A stretch of 64,000 nt of DNA from Planctomycetota bacterium (GCA_014381825.1 JACNKX010000148.1:24079-88078), one strand, 5' to 3'. Positions 17,490 through 27,883 are shown, counted from the first letter of the stretch. The notes: a model not told the origin generated them from the letters alone. Made by a program: numbers and translations.

Positions 17490-19118
17490 ATGTGTTACCG
17501 CAAATTGCTTCTCTCGTTTGTCACCGCGTTGGCGTTCACCACTGGCACAACGGCCATCGGTCAGCAGGCAATCACTTTCAGCGAGGATGCCTCCACTCCA
17601 ACGACTCTGAGTTCGTCAATCGTGGGCCTCGATGCGGATGATTCCTCAATCCATGAAGCTAGCGTCATGATCGGCATCTTTGACGCCGTTGAAGCTGGCG
17701 GCAAAGAGGGCCGTGCCAAAGGATGCGATTGCGATTCGTGCCCGGGCGGGAAAGGAGATAGCAAGGGCGGTTGCTCGGCGGTTCGCAAAGCCGCGTCGTC
17801 GTCGCACAAGGGCGTCTTCTATGCGAACGATTTCAGCTATCTATGTAACTCAGGGTGCTGCGACACTTACTTTGGCGACTCGTTAAAGCGATTGGCCGTC
17901 GGTAATTGCTGGACCGTGGATGTCGGTGGCCAGTATCGCATGCGTTTTCACAACGAGCAGAACATCAACAACTCGGGAATCCCGAACAACCTTGGGTTGA
18001 CGGGTGACGACGACAACTTCCTTCTTCACCGGACACGACTCTACGTGAACGCCGAATATGGTAGCCATTTTCGCTTCTACGGCGAGATGCTTGACGCGCT
18101 GAGCGAGCTGGGAAGCGGTCCTCCCAGACCGATCGAAGAGAATCGAACGGAGCTGCAAAACCTGTTCATCGAGTTCAAGGGAGTTGATGTCGGACGGGGC
18201 GTCGTCGGAGCCAGAATTGGGCGGCAAGAGATCGTGTTGGGTGCCCAGCGGATGGTCTCGCCGCTCGATTGGGCGAATACGCGCCGAACGTTTGAGGGCG
18301 CTCGTGTCATGTGGAAAGGCGACAACTGGGATGTTGATGGCATTTGGTTGCGTCCGATGAAACGTGATTTCTCCGGCCTCGACGCTCCAAATCTAGATCG
18401 TCAACTGTACGGCATGTACGGTACTTACAAAAACCTGTGCCGCGACCATCTTGAAGCCTACTGGTTGGCCTTGGACTATGAAGATGTTGGAGTGAACGGA
18501 ATCCGCTACGACACGGTCGGTGCGCGATACTGGGGCAACGATGGTGACTGGCTTTACGAACTCGAAGCGTCCGCGCAATTTGGGGCCAATTCGGATAATA
18601 CGGACCATTCGGCGGGAGCAGTTACGGCGGGACTTGGTCGCAAATTCCCTTGCACCGTGTTCTCGCCGACGCTTTGGGCTTACTACGACTGGGCTTCCGG
18701 TGATGATACGGTCGGCAACGGCTATCATCACTACGAGCCGCTGGCTCATAAGTACTTAGGCTTCATGGACCTGTTCGGTCGCCGCAATATACAGGACATG
18801 AACCTTCAGCTCACGGCGAATTTAACTGACAAGGTCAAGTTCCTCTGCTGGTATCACTACTTCCGACTCGCCGATGGTGACGACGTACCCTACAACGTCA
18901 CGATGAGCAACTTCAATGGACAAGCTGCCGGAACAAGTGGCAGCAAGGATCTAGGGCACGAGCTTGACTTTGCCATAACGCACAACATCACACCGCGCGT
19001 GAGTGTGCTTTACGGCTACTCGCACTTCTTTGCGGGCGATTACTACACGACGACTGCTGGTGTTCCCCATAGCGGCGACGCTGATTTTGCCTACTTGCAG
19101 TGGCATGTAAACTTCTAG
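17490..19118 (+). CDS. Outer-membrane porin, alginate-export type
   Basis: From ATG 17490 the protein has 542 residues and begins with a signal peptide (KLLLSFVTALAFTTGTTAIGQQ). Residues ~70-130 form an odd segment rich in Cys, Gly, Ser and Lys (KGCDCDSCPGGKGDSKGGC, then LCNSGCCDTYF). The rest is a beta-barrel of the alginate-export-like family: NCWTVDVGGQYRMRFHNEQN, HRTRLYVNAEYGSHFRFYGE, GARIGRQEIVLGAQRMVSP, and a C-terminal strand ending DADFAYLQWHVNF, an aromatic end typical for barrel insertion. The substrate is unknown, and no polysaccharide genes are adjacent. It is monocistronic, bounded by a terminator-like palindrome. Confidence 0.82.
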   Translation: MCYRKLLLSFVTALAFTTGTTAIGQQAITFSEDASTPTTLSSSIVGLDADDSSIHEASVMIGIFDAVEAGGKEGRAKGCDCDSCPGGKGDSKGGCSAVRKAASSSHKGVFYANDFSYLCNSGCCDTYFGDSLKRLAVGNCWTVDVGGQYRMRFHNEQNINNSGIPNNLGLTGDDDNFLLHRTRLYVNAEYGSHFRFYGEMLDALSELGSGPPRPIEENRTELQNLFIEFKGVDVGRGVVGARIGRQEIVLGAQRMVSPLDWANTRRTFEGARVMWKGDNWDVDGIWLRPMKRDFSGLDAPNLDRQLYGMYGTYKNLCRDHLEAYWLALDYEDVGVNGIRYDTVGARYWGNDGDWLYELEASAQFGANSDNTDHSAGAVTAGLGRKFPCTVFSPTLWAYYDWASGDDTVGNGYHHYEPLAHKYLGFMDLFGRRNIQDMNLQLTANLTDKVKFLCWYHYFRLADGDDVPYNVTMSNFNGQAAGTSGSKDLGHELDFAITHNITPRVSVLYGYSHFFAGDYYTTTAGVPHSGDADFAYLQWHVNF

Positions 19119-19146
19119 TGCAACTACGCTATCAGCGCCCAAATTG

Positions 19147-19178
19147 CGAACGGCTCTGGGAATTCCCAGAGCCGTTCG
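19147..19178. terminator. Perfect 32-bp palindrome, likely bidirectional terminator
   Basis: Two 16-base arms (CGAACGGCTCTGGGAA and its exact complement) meet at a central GAATTC. It lies between the convergent porin and Gfo/Idh genes, and a short T run follows on the plus side. A shared terminator for both genes is the simplest reading. Confidence 0.75.
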
Positions 19179-19207
19179 ATGTTTTGCCACCCTACGAGTA
19201 AGACGGA

Positions 19208-20716
19208 CTAAACCTTATCTGCCGTTGGACAAACAAAGCCCTCGCGATATTGGCGAGAGCACAAAGCAGTCGCTTCGTCGGAATCTGGGAAGACTTCGCG
19301 TTCTGGATCGAACTTCAGGTGCGGGCCAATCGCGAGCGGATACTTGCTCAGATCAACCTTGTTGTCCTTCAGATGCTGGACCGTTCGATCAAGAGTCTTG
19401 TCGTTGTCGTCAAGACTCTTGATGCTGCTCAGCGTTTGTCGTGCTTCCTCAAGCGAGACGGAATTCTGCTCGCCAACTTCAAACGAGATATTGCCGAGAT
19501 GGCTGAGGCCGGCCGACAAGTGGCCTTCGCGGACATCGGCGTTTAGGTCCTCCGACTTGCGGCTGATGCAAGCGTCGAGGAAGTTCCCGAAGTGGTCGCC
19601 ACCACCCTTAAACTGCTTGATCTCGTTGAAATCCTTGTCGTAAGCGATGCAGTCGGAGTAAGTCCGCTGGACGACATATCCTTCGCTGCCGTAGAAAACG
19701 ACGCCGATCTTATTTCCTTTCGTGCTTTGGAAAATCCGATTCAGCTCTTCGTCAGCGGAATTGTCAACGCCTAAGCCACGCGTCTCGAAGACGATGCACT
19801 TCTTACCGTAGTCGTAGATTGAAACTTGCGTGTTCGGCGTGTCGCCCGCATCCACATAACTGCGATCGTTCCGTTCGGCTTGATAGCCCAGACGACCGCC
19901 GTAGCTCACGACACTGTTGGGATGCGAGTCGATGCCAAGTCCCCATCGAGCGATGTCGGTTTGGTGAGGGCCTTGGTTACCGCTATCGCCATTCCCGTAC
20001 AGTCGTTGCCAGTGCCAATCGTAGTGGAAGCGGCTGCGAGTGACGCGCGGATCTGTATAAGGAGCAGGACCGCTCCAGAAATTGAAGTCGACCGACGACG
20101 GCACTGGATAGTCACCTTTCGCACCGATCGACTTACGTCGCTTGTAACACAAGCCGCGAGCGAAGTTCACTTCACCGATGCCGCCATCAGCAATAAATGC
20201 AACCGCGTCTTGAACGGCTTTACTCGAACGACATTGCGTGCCGACTTGGCAGATCTTCTTGTACTTGCGAGCTGCTGCGATCAGCGCGCTGCCTTCTGCA
20301 ATGTTGTGGCAAACGGGCTTCTCGACGTATGCGTCCTTTCCTGCTTGCATCGCCCACACGCCACACAGTGCGTGCCAATGGTTCGGCGTTGCCGTGCTGA
20401 TGAGGTCGACGGACTTGTCGTCGAACGCTTTACGCATGTCCTTGACGAACGTCGGGCGCTTTCCTTGCTGCTTCTCGATCGCGTTGCAGCGTTTTTCGCC
20501 AGCGTCTTCATCGACATCGACGACGTAGAGGATTCTGGTGCGAGGATCGCCCAACCAAGCGGCGATGTGCGAACCGCCACGACCACCAGCCCCGACAACG
20601 GCCACTCCAAACTTCTCGTTGGCCGATTGTGCTCGACTCAGCTGAGGAGCTACAGCTACAGCGGCGGACGCCGCCAATGAGCTTTGAACAAAACTACGAC
20701 GGGTGATTTTAGACAC
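19208..20716 (-). CDS. Tat-exported Gfo/Idh/MocA family oxidoreductase
   Basis: The start is GTG 20716, with AGGAG eight bases upstream; length 502 residues. The N-terminus is a Tat signal (ITRRSFVQSSLAASAAVAVA). The NAD(P)-binding Rossmann part has VAVVGAGGRGGSHIAAW near residue 38 and the family TPNHWHALCGVWAM and DAYVEKPVCHN motifs, whose Lys is usually catalytic. The C-terminal half has the typical FWSGPAPYTDPR and HYDWHWQRLYGNGDSGNQGPHQ segments of the planctomycete branch. Such proteins are presumed to oxidise sugars or cyclitols in the periplasm with a cofactor folded in before export. Substrate unknown. It is divergent from the PSCyt1/DUF1501 pair. Confidence 0.92.
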   Translation of the reverse strand: MSKITRRSFVQSSLAASAAVAVAPQLSRAQSANEKFGVAVVGAGGRGGSHIAAWLGDPRTRILYVVDVDEDAGEKRCNAIEKQQGKRPTFVKDMRKAFDDKSVDLISTATPNHWHALCGVWAMQAGKDAYVEKPVCHNIAEGSALIAAARKYKKICQVGTQCRSSKAVQDAVAFIADGGIGEVNFARGLCYKRRKSIGAKGDYPVPSSVDFNFWSGPAPYTDPRVTRSRFHYDWHWQRLYGNGDSGNQGPHQTDIARWGLGIDSHPNSVVSYGGRLGYQAERNDRSYVDAGDTPNTQVSIYDYGKKCIVFETRGLGVDNSADEELNRIFQSTKGNKIGVVFYGSEGYVVQRTYSDCIAYDKDFNEIKQFKGGGDHFGNFLDACISRKSEDLNADVREGHLSAGLSHLGNISFEVGEQNSVSLEEARQTLSSIKSLDDNDKTLDRTVQHLKDNKVDLSKYPLAIGPHLKFDPEREVFPDSDEATALCSRQYREGFVCPTADKV

Positions 20717-21035
20717 TGCTTGGTCTCCTGCTAAATTGAACGAGCGGAATGCTATTCGGTGGGGCTGTATTGTGCTTCCAGGGGCGGCTTACTACGCCCA
20801 GGTGGGTCACGTCGAGTTTAATATCTTGGCGCTCAATAACCCAGCCTTCTCTCCGTTTTCTTGCCGCTTTCTCAGCAATCACTCGCCGCCGCCTTCAATT
20901 GCCGATGCCTTCGAGTCGACCTCCGAACGGGCGGAGGAAGCATTTCACTCAATGGCGAAGAGTGGTTAAGATAGTGGTATTCCCGCCACGCTTCACACCT
21001 CCCCGAACCCTTCATTCTTCGGATTGTCCGTCATC
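20717..21035. other. Divergent intergenic region, Gfo/Idh and PSCyt1 genes
   Basis: This 319-bp gap must hold the promoters of two divergent genes. I see only the GTG ribosome site for the minus-strand gene and no convincing -35/-10 pair, repeat or small gene. Confidence 0.3.
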
Positions 21036-24000
21036 ATGCGTTTATTTACGGCCTGCTCGAGCCTTCTCCTTGTTGCGATGTTTTTCCCCAGCAGTCGTGA
21101 TGCGAGTGCCCAGACCGTCCGTTTCGACCGCGACATCCGACCGATCCTGTCCGACAAATGCTTCCATTGCCACGGACCTGGCGAAGAACAACGAAAAGCC
21201 GACTTGCGGCTTGATCTGGAAGGCGCTGCCAAGGAGTCGGCGATCGTTCCGGGAAATGCCGACGAAAGTGAACTCGTCCGCCGGGTCCTCTCGCAGGACG
21301 TGGACGAAATGATGCCGCCTCCTGATGCCAAAAAACCGCTCAAGCTCGAAGAGATCGACCTTCTGAAACGCTGGGTCGAGCAAGGTGCCGAGTGGACCGA
21401 CCACTGGGCGTTCTCGCTACCATCGCGTCGCGAAGTCCCCAATGCAGCTGCGGCACTCGGTGACGCAGACTCGAACCGACTCGAACACTGGACAAACAGC
21501 TCCATCGATCAGTTCGTCCTCGCTCGCCTACTCGCCAATGATCTTACACCGAACGACGAATCCGATCGCCGCACGTTAATTCGCCGCGTGACATTTGATT
21601 TGACTGGCTTGCCACCAACGGCGGCGGAAGTCGAGATGTTCGTAAACGACAAGTCCGCGAACGCCTATGAGAAGGTTGTCGATCGACTGCTGAAGTCTCC
21701 GCATTACGGCGAACGCATGGCGCTGATGTGGCTCGACGCAGCGCGTTACGGCGATACGAGCGTCTTTCACGCCGATGGCCCTCGCGACATGTGGGCGTGG
21801 CGCGATCTCGTCGTGAAATCGTACAACGAAAACAAACCGTTCGATCAGTTCTCGATCGAGCAACTAGCCGGTGACTTGCTTCCTGATGCGACGATCGAGC
21901 AGATGGTGGCTTCTGGCTTCAATCGCAACAACGGTACGACCGACGAAGGCGGAGCAATTGCGGAGGAGTATCGCGTTGAGTACGTCGTTGATCGAGTGAA
22001 GACGACATCGACCGTTTGGCTTGGATTGACGATGGAGTGTGCCCAATGTCACGATCACAAATACGATCCGATCTCGCAGGCAGACTACTACCAGTTCTAT
22101 TCATTCTTTAATGTTAGCGCCGACGGAGGCATGCAGACTCGCAATGGGAATGCCGAGCCCACTGTGAAAGTTCCTGATCCGGAGAACGAGGCCAAACTGC
22201 CGGCGACTCGTGAGCAACTTGCGTCGACTGAGCAACAACTGGAGGACCACGTCGCAGCCGTGGAACCGGCGTTTCAGACGTGGACAGCCACCAAAGAGTC
22301 AGAGGCAAAAGCGGGCAAGCTTGATATGGTTCCAACGGACGCGTTACTTCACTTTGCGTTGGACGAAGGTAAAGGCAAGCAGACCGCCGACACGATCGAT
22401 GCGCAACGCAAAGGAAACATCAAGGGCAAGGAGCAGTGGGTCGCAGCTCATTTCAACCAGGGACTTAATCTCGACGGAAAGACCTATGTCGACCTGGGAA
22501 ATCTCGGCGACTTCGAGCGGACTGACAAGTTCTCCTACGGCGGTTGGGTGCGTCCTGCCGGAAAAGCTTCCGGGGTGGTGCTGGCTCGAATGGACAATGC
22601 CGACAGCTTCCGTGGCTACGACATGCTGTTGAGTGATGGCTATGTCACTGTTCACATTGTCAACAAGTGGCCTGAGAACGCGATCAAGGTGCAAACGAAG
22701 AAGCGACTTGAACCAGCCAAATGGCAGCACGTCTTTGCAACCTACGATGGCTCGTCGAAAGCAGCAGGGATTAAAATCTATGTAAACGGCGAATCGTGGG
22801 ATTGGGATATCCAGCAAGACGGATTGAAAGACACCATCCGTACGAAGAAGACGCTGTTGATCGGTAGCCGCCATTCCGATGCACGTTTCAAAGGAGTGAT
22901 CGACGATTTACGAATGTATGGTCGCGAGTTGGTTGCCGCAGAAGTGCAATCCTTGGCGGGTTCAAACCCCATCACGCCGATCCTGCAACTCGCAGCCGAC
23001 AAGCGTTCCGACGAGCAAGTAACGCAGCTCCGCGACTACTATCTGAACAATGCCGACGTCAAGTATCAGGAGCTGGCGCAGCAACGCGACAAACTGAAAG
23101 CGGAGGAGACCGAGCTGCTTAAGCCGTTGACAACGGTCATGATGATGCGCGACGGCCAACGCGACACCTTCATCTTGAATCGCGGCGCGTATGCCGCACC
23201 AACCGATCGCAAAGTGACCCAAGGCACACCTGCCATCTTGCCACCGATGGCTTCCGATGCACCAACGAATCGCTTGGGACTTGCTCGCTGGTTATTTCAA
23301 CCGGATCATCCGCTGACCGCTCGCGTTGCCGTGAATCGTTACTGGCAGATGCTGTTCGGTACCGGATTGGTCGTGACGCCGGAAGACTTTGGTTCGCAAG
23401 GCGACTACCCAAGTCATCCCGAACTTCTCGATTGGCTCGCGGTCGACTTCCGCGAGAGCGGTTGGGACGTAAAACGGATGATCAAGCAACTCGTGATGTC
23501 AGCCGTATATCGACAGAGCGCCAAGGTATCCGCCGAGTTATACGCCCGCGATCCGAACAACCGGTTGCTGGCACGGGGCCCACGGTTTCGCTTACAAGGC
23601 GAGTTCATTCGTGACAATGTGTTGATGATCAGCGGGTTGCTCAACAGACAGATGGGTGGCGCAGGTGTGAAGCCGTACCAGCCGCCAGGATTGTGGGTAG
23701 AAGTAGGGCTAAGTGGTAAACCTAACTTCGTTCAGGACCACGACGACAAACTCTATCGACGGAGTATCTACACGTACTGGAAACGTTCCGCACCTCCACC
23801 GTCGATGCAGATCTTCGACGCACCGACTCGCGAGAAGTGTACGATCCGTCGGGCGCGAACCAACACGCCGCTGCAAGCTCTTGTGACGCTGAACGACGTA
23901 CAATTTGTCGAAGCATCTCGCAACTTTGCGCAGCGGATGATGCTCGAAGGAGGTGAGTCGTCGGACGAGAGATTGGCATTCGCCTACTTGCAAGCGATGG

Positions 24001-24212
24001 CTCGCGAGCCCAGCCCATCCGAACGTGAGGCACTGCTGAGCGTGTTCGCTGCAGCGACAGAACACTTCAAGAGTGATCCAGAAGCCGCGAAGCAACTGTT
24101 GGGCTTCGGCGAGTCAATACGCGACGAAGCACTTGACATCGCCGAACACGCTGCTTGGACAATCGTGGCGAGTTCCATCTTCAACCTAGACGAAACACTG
24201 ACAAGAGGATGA
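21036..24212 (+). CDS. PSCyt1-DUF1549-LamG-DUF1553 protein
   Basis: From ATG 21036 the protein has 1058 residues with a signal peptide ([23 protein letters not shown]). Domains in order: PSCyt1 cytochrome-like region at ~30-110 with one CxxCH-type site inside KCFHCHG; DUF1549 at ~150-360 ([51 protein letters not shown]); a LamG/concanavalin-like insert at ~435-635 ([54 protein letters not shown]); and DUF1553 at ~745-1030 ([20 protein letters not shown]). The family is an expanded planctomycete group linked to surface redox or polymer use, without a proven reaction. The LamG insert suggests carbohydrate or protein binding. The next gene is the usual DUF1501 partner, overlapping or abutting it. 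Confidence 0.93.
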   Translation: MRLFTACSSLLLVAMFFPSSRDASAQTVRFDRDIRPILSDKCFHCHGPGEEQRKADLRLDLEGAAKESAIVPGNADESELVRRVLSQDVDEMMPPPDAKKPLKLEEIDLLKRWVEQGAEWTDHWAFSLPSRREVPNAAAALGDADSNRLEHWTNSSIDQFVLARLLANDLTPNDESDRRTLIRRVTFDLTGLPPTAAEVEMFVNDKSANAYEKVVDRLLKSPHYGERMALMWLDAARYGDTSVFHADGPRDMWAWRDLVVKSYNENKPFDQFSIEQLAGDLLPDATIEQMVASGFNRNNGTTDEGGAIAEEYRVEYVVDRVKTTSTVWLGLTMECAQCHDHKYDPISQADYYQFYSFFNVSADGGMQTRNGNAEPTVKVPDPENEAKLPATREQLASTEQQLEDHVAAVEPAFQTWTATKESEAKAGKLDMVPTDALLHFALDEGKGKQTADTIDAQRKGNIKGKEQWVAAHFNQGLNLDGKTYVDLGNLGDFERTDKFSYGGWVRPAGKASGVVLARMDNADSFRGYDMLLSDGYVTVHIVNKWPENAIKVQTKKRLEPAKWQHVFATYDGSSKAAGIKIYVNGESWDWDIQQDGLKDTIRTKKTLLIGSRHSDARFKGVIDDLRMYGRELVAAEVQSLAGSNPITPILQLAADKRSDEQVTQLRDYYLNNADVKYQELAQQRDKLKAEETELLKPLTTVMMMRDGQRDTFILNRGAYAAPTDRKVTQGTPAILPPMASDAPTNRLGLARWLFQPDHPLTARVAVNRYWQMLFGTGLVVTPEDFGSQGDYPSHPELLDWLAVDFRESGWDVKRMIKQLVMSAVYRQSAKVSAELYARDPNNRLLARGPRFRLQGEFIRDNVLMISGLLNRQMGGAGVKPYQPPGLWVEVGLSGKPNFVQDHDDKLYRRSIYTYWKRSAPPPSMQIFDAPTREKCTIRRARTNTPLQALVTLNDVQFVEASRNFAQRMMLEGGESSDERLAFAYLQAMAREPSPSEREALLSVFAAATEHFKSDPEAAKQLLGFGESIRDEALDIAEHAAWTIVASSIFNLDETLTRG

Positions 24213-24217
24213 TTCGG

Positions 24218-25681
24218 ATGAATCCGATTGGACCACACGAACTGCAATTGACCCGGCGACAGTTGCTATCAAAAGGCCGCAGCTGCATTGGTGCAGCGGC
24301 CCTTGCGGGTTTACTGAGCGGTGAAGCTCAGCCCGCGGCGGGGTATTCGTCGGAGGCGATCGGCGGATTGCCTTCGCTGCCGCACTTCGCTCCAAAGGCG
24401 AAGCGAGTGATCTATCTCTTCATGGCCGGTGGCCCGAGCCACATCGACTTGTTCGACTACAAGCCGGCGATGCGAAAGTTCCACGGCTCGGAACTGCCCG
24501 AATCGATTCGACAAGGCCAGCGGCTGACGGGTATGACAAGTGGTCAGAAGTCGTTTCCCTGCGTCGCTCCGATGTTCAAGTTCACTCGTCACGGTGAACG
24601 CGGCACGTGGGTGAACGCCGAGCTAATGCCACATATCGCGTCGATCGTCGATGATCTGGCCATCATCCGGACGATGAACACGGAAGCGATCAATCACGAC
24701 CCAGCGATTACATACATTAACACGGGCACGCAGCAACTAGGTCGGCCGAGCATGGGAGCGTGGCTTAGCTATGGGCTCGGCAGCCCGAGCAAGGATCTGC
24801 CCGCTTACGTGACAATGATCTCCGTTGGTAACGCGCCGGGCCAAGCGCTTTACTCGCGTTTGTGGGGCAGCGGCTTCTTGCCATCGCAGCATCAAGGCGT
24901 TCAATTTCGCAGCGGCAAGGATCCGGTTCTGTATTTGACGAATCCGCCTGGCGTCCCTGCACGCCTCCGTCGCAAGATGCTCGACGGTATCGCCAAGATT
25001 AACGAGGAGCGGTTCGCCGATCTTGGCGATCCCGAGATCCAAACGCGAATCGCCCAGTACGAAATGGCTTATCGAATGCAGACTTCGGTGCCCGGCTTGA
25101 TGGATACGTCCAAGGAGTCAGCGGCGACGTTCAATCTTTACGGGCCAAACGCAAGCAAGCCGGGTACGTTCGCGTCGAACTGTGTTCTGGCACGGCGGAT
25201 GGCCGAGCGTGGCGTTCGCTTTGTGCAGTTGTTCCATCGCGGTTGGGATCAACACGGCAGCCTGCCAGCAGGAATCAAGAATAACTGCAACGGCGTCGAT
25301 CAACCGGTCGCTGGTTTGATCAAAGATCTGAAGCAGCGCGGCATGCTTGAAGACACAATCGTCATCTTCGGAGGGGAGTTCGGTCGCACGATCTACAGCC
25401 AGGGCTCTCTCTCCGCAACCAACCACGGACGCGATCATCACGGTCGTTGCTTCACGACTTGCGTAGCAGGCGGTGGCTTCAAGCCCGGCATCGACTACGG
25501 CCAGACCGACGACTACAGCTACAACATCCTCGAGAACCCGGTTCACATAAACGACCTCAACGCTACCATCCTGCACAACCTCGGCATCGATCACCAGCGG
25601 TTTACTGTGAAGTACCAAGGCCTCGATGCACGCTTGACCGGCGTGGAAGGGGCGCACGTCATTAAGGACCTGCTTGCCTAG
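24218..25681 (+). CDS. DUF1501 family (sulfatase-like fold) Tat protein
   Basis: The conserved protein starts near [21 protein letters not shown] prefer ATG 24218 because AGAGG lies nine bases upstream; ATG 24209, overlapping the previous stop as ATGA, is the alternative. About 487 residues with a Tat signal ([20 protein letters not shown]). DUF1501 motifs: [20 protein letters not shown] near residue 62, a central [12 protein letters not shown] segment, [22 protein letters not shown] and NHGRDHH with [19 protein letters not shown]1501 proteins have an alkaline-phosphatase/sulfatase-like fold, but the catalytic role is unproven. It is the partner of the PSCyt1 gene upstream. Confidence 0.92.
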   Translation: MNPIGPHELQLTRRQLLSKGRSCIGAAALAGLLSGEAQPAAGYSSEAIGGLPSLPHFAPKAKRVIYLFMAGGPSHIDLFDYKPAMRKFHGSELPESIRQGQRLTGMTSGQKSFPCVAPMFKFTRHGERGTWVNAELMPHIASIVDDLAIIRTMNTEAINHDPAITYINTGTQQLGRPSMGAWLSYGLGSPSKDLPAYVTMISVGNAPGQALYSRLWGSGFLPSQHQGVQFRSGKDPVLYLTNPPGVPARLRRKMLDGIAKINEERFADLGDPEIQTRIAQYEMAYRMQTSVPGLMDTSKESAATFNLYGPNASKPGTFASNCVLARRMAERGVRFVQLFHRGWDQHGSLPAGIKNNCNGVDQPVAGLIKDLKQRGMLEDTIVIFGGEFGRTIYSQGSLSATNHGRDHHGRCFTTCVAGGGFKPGIDYGQTDDYSYNILENPVHINDLNATILHNLGIDHQRFTVKYQGLDARLTGVEGAHVIKDLLA

Positions 25682-26021
25682 CGGGCTTAACCACTGATCT
25701 TCGCCAATCGACACTAACAGAATTGAGTCAAGAGAATTGAGGAGCCGAGGGCCTCAAGATGGTTTTTCGCTTATCGCCTCGTTCGATTAGTGTCAGTTAG
25801 CGCTCACTAGTGGTTCCCCCGTTCTCACCTTCCAAGTCTTCCACGTACTCCGACACGCTCACCCGATTCGACCGGCACATCCGGCTTCTTTCAACGCGTC
25901 AGCGACGGCTTAATCTGCGCAGAGTTTGCTGGCCGATGGTTAGGGAATGTCCGCTGAGTCTGCGCGGTGATTGCGTCAGGAGCGACGATCCAATTGGTCC
26001 CCATCTGCGTTTGAGCCCAAC
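25682..26021. other. Intergenic region with inverted repeat, before pntAA
   Basis: A 340-bp gap holding the imperfect inverted repeat at 25689-25817. The remaining ~200 bp upstream of the transhydrogenase operon must contain its promoter, but no strong -35/-10 pair is visible. No small gene is supported. Confidence 0.4.
25689..25815. repeat. Imperfect inverted repeat, 29-bp arms
   Basis: Left arm: AACCACT, 14 bases, GACACTAA. Right arm: TTAGTGTC, 14 bases, AGTGGTT. The conserved blocks are exact complements with identical internal spacing, and about six of the 14 spacer bases also match. The arms enclose roughly 70 bp. It could be a short non-coding repeat element or a degenerate mobile remnant. 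No flanking target duplication was identified. Confidence 0.5.
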
Positions 26022-27302
26022 ATGATGAAGGTTGCAGTTCTTAAAGAGACGTGCCCGACAGAGCAACGAGTGGCCTTGGTGCCCGCCAATGTGCCGCAGC
26101 TTGCCAAGGCTGGGATCGAAGTTGTCGTCGAGGGCGGCGCGGGGGAAGCCGCTGGGTTCCTGGATGCTCAATATGTCGAGAAGGGCGCGAAGATCGTCGC
26201 CCGCGACGAACTCTTCAGCGCGGACATCATCGCACAAGTTCGGACGCTTGGCGCGAACAAAGACTCTGGGCGTGATGACCTCGGGAAATTCCGAAACGGA
26301 CAGATCGTCGTCGGGATGTGCGATCCGTTGGGCGAGCCTGGTTCGGCCGTCGAGATTGGGGAAACTGGTGCGTCGCTGTTTGCCTTGGAGATGATCCCTC
26401 GGATAACGCGGGCGCAGAGCATGGATGTCCTCTCGTCGATGGCGACGATCGCAGGCTACCGTGCTGTGCTGCTCGCGGCGATCGAGCTGCCAAAGATCTT
26501 TCCGATGCTGATGACTGCGGCGGGGACATTGACGCCGGCGCGAGTCTTCATCGTTGGTGTCGGTGTTGCGGGATTACAAGCGATCGCGACGGCTAAACGC
26601 TTGGGCGGTGTCGTTCATGCCTACGACGTGCGGCCGGCGTGTCGGGAGCAAGTCGAAAGCCTGGGCGGGAAATTCGTCGAGCTTGAACTGCAAGCTGGCG
26701 AAGCCGAAGACAAAGGCGGTTACGCCAAAGCGATGGGCGAAGAGTTCTATCGAAAACAGCGCGAGCTAATGGCAAGCGTTGTTGCTGAAAGCGATGTGGT
26801 GATTACGACCGCGGCCATTCCCGGTAAACAATCGCCGTTGCTGATTACGGCTGACGCCGTGAAGGGCATGGCACCGGGTGGGGTCATTGTGGATCTCGCG
26901 ACTGAACGCGGTGGCAACTGCGAGTTGAGTCAGGCCGACACGCGTGTGGTCGAACACGGAGTCACCATTCTTGGGCCGACGAATCTGCCATCGGAAATAC
27001 CCAACCACGCCAGCCAGATGTACTCGAACAACGTCACCAAGTTCCTGCTGAACTTGATCAAAGATGGCAATGTCGAGCTGAATCTCGAAGACGAGATCAT
27101 ACGCGACACGCTCGTGGCTCACGAAGGCCAACTGCTTAACGCGAGGATGCGCGACATTCTAGGAATGGAACCGCTACCTGTGCCAGAGCCGATGCCGGAA
27201 CCAGAAGAAACAGACTCGCCGTCTCAGGATGCAGAGGCGAATTCAACGGACACGGACGTAGATGATGACAGTGGCGAAAAAGCCAAGGAAGCTGACGAAT
27301 GA
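26022..27302 (+). CDS. pntAA: NAD(P) transhydrogenase, alpha subunit part 1
   Basis: From MMKVAVLKETCPTEQRVALVP the protein has 426 residues; the upstream ATG at 25971 is unlikely. This is the NAD(H)-binding domain I of the proton-pumping transhydrogenase. Visible signatures are VVVEGGAGEAAGFLDAQY, ALEMIPRITRAQSMDVLSSM, the dinucleotide motif IVGVGVAGLQAIATAKRLGG, AYDVRPACREQVESLGGKF and MAPGGVIVDLATERGGNCE. After the usual end there is an acidic tail of ~45 residues rich in Pro, Glu and Asp that is not part of domain I. Its stop overlaps the next gene's start (ATGA), and pntAB and pntB follow, so the three subunits form one operon. Confidence 0.95.
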   Translation: MMKVAVLKETCPTEQRVALVPANVPQLAKAGIEVVVEGGAGEAAGFLDAQYVEKGAKIVARDELFSADIIAQVRTLGANKDSGRDDLGKFRNGQIVVGMCDPLGEPGSAVEIGETGASLFALEMIPRITRAQSMDVLSSMATIAGYRAVLLAAIELPKIFPMLMTAAGTLTPARVFIVGVGVAGLQAIATAKRLGGVVHAYDVRPACREQVESLGGKFVELELQAGEAEDKGGYAKAMGEEFYRKQRELMASVVAESDVVITTAAIPGKQSPLLITADAVKGMAPGGVIVDLATERGGNCELSQADTRVVEHGVTILGPTNLPSEIPNHASQMYSNNVTKFLLNLIKDGNVELNLEDEIIRDTLVAHEGQLLNARMRDILGMEPLPVPEPMPEPEETDSPSQDAEANSTDTDVDDDSGEKAKEADE

Positions 27303-27883
27303 GTCAATCTCCATCGACGTTCAAAGTGCTAGGGCTGGTTATCATCGCGACGCTGCTAGGCGGCTTGTTGTTTGCACAAGACGATGCGGTCGAAGAGGCG
27401 AAGCCGGAGACGTCCTCGGAAACTCCTGCCGCCGAAGGCCTTGTAACTGAGGAAGCTGCTGATCCAGTAGCCGAACCAAAAGCAGATCTGGAAGCGGTAC
27501 CCGCGGAAGCAGCGCCCGAGGTCAAGTCGGCTCCAACGCCTGCACCCGTAGAGACCGCACCGGCGACCGCGAAAGGCACGATTCGCAAGGCCGATACCAA
27601 CCACGCTGCGTGGGCTCGTGTGATCGCAAGCCTGACAGTATTCGTGTTGGCCGTCTTCGTGGGATTCGAAGTGATTACAAAGGTCCCGCCGACGTTGCAT
27701 ACACCTTTGATGTCCGGTTCAAACGCCATCAGCGGAATCACGTTAGTCGGTGCTGTGATTGTTGCGTGCAGCATGAGCTTCTCCGGCTTTGTGGGATTCA
27801 TTGCGGTGACGCTCGCGACAGTGAACGCCGTCGGAGGATTCATGGTGACTCACCGCATGCTTGCGATGTTTAAGAAACGTTAA
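27299..27883 (+). CDS. pntAB: NAD(P) transhydrogenase, alpha subunit part 2, extended
   Basis: The last ~90 residues are the familiar small membrane subunit: helices at ASLTVFVLAVFVGFEVI, SGITLVGAVIVACSMSFS and VGFIAVTLATVNAVGGFMV, ending THRMLAMFKKR. Unusually, ~95 residues precede them. These are a signal-like helix (FKVLGLVIIATLLGGLLFAQD) followed by ~65 residues of Ala, Pro, Glu and Val. Stand-alone PntAB proteins are normally near 100 residues, whereas this one is 194. The start overlaps the pntAA stop (ATGA), which supports the long reading frame. The extension may be cleaved after insertion or may hold the acidic linker outside the membrane. Confidence 0.88.
   Translation: MSQSPSTFKVLGLVIIATLLGGLLFAQDDAVEEAKPETSSETPAAEGLVTEEAADPVAEPKADLEAVPAEAAPEVKSAPTPAPVETAPATAKGTIRKADTNHAAWARVIASLTVFVLAVFVGFEVITKVPPTLHTPLMSGSNAISGITLVGAVIVACSMSFSGFVGFIAVTLATVNAVGGFMVTHRMLAMFKKR

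Noticed and set aside
19826-20680. 284-residue plus-strand ORF
   Set aside because: Antisense shadow of the Gfo/Idh oxidoreductase gene.
25682-25815. Insertion sequence remnant
   Set aside because: The inverted repeat encloses only ~70 bp with no coding sequence and no visible target duplication, so it is listed as a repeat only.
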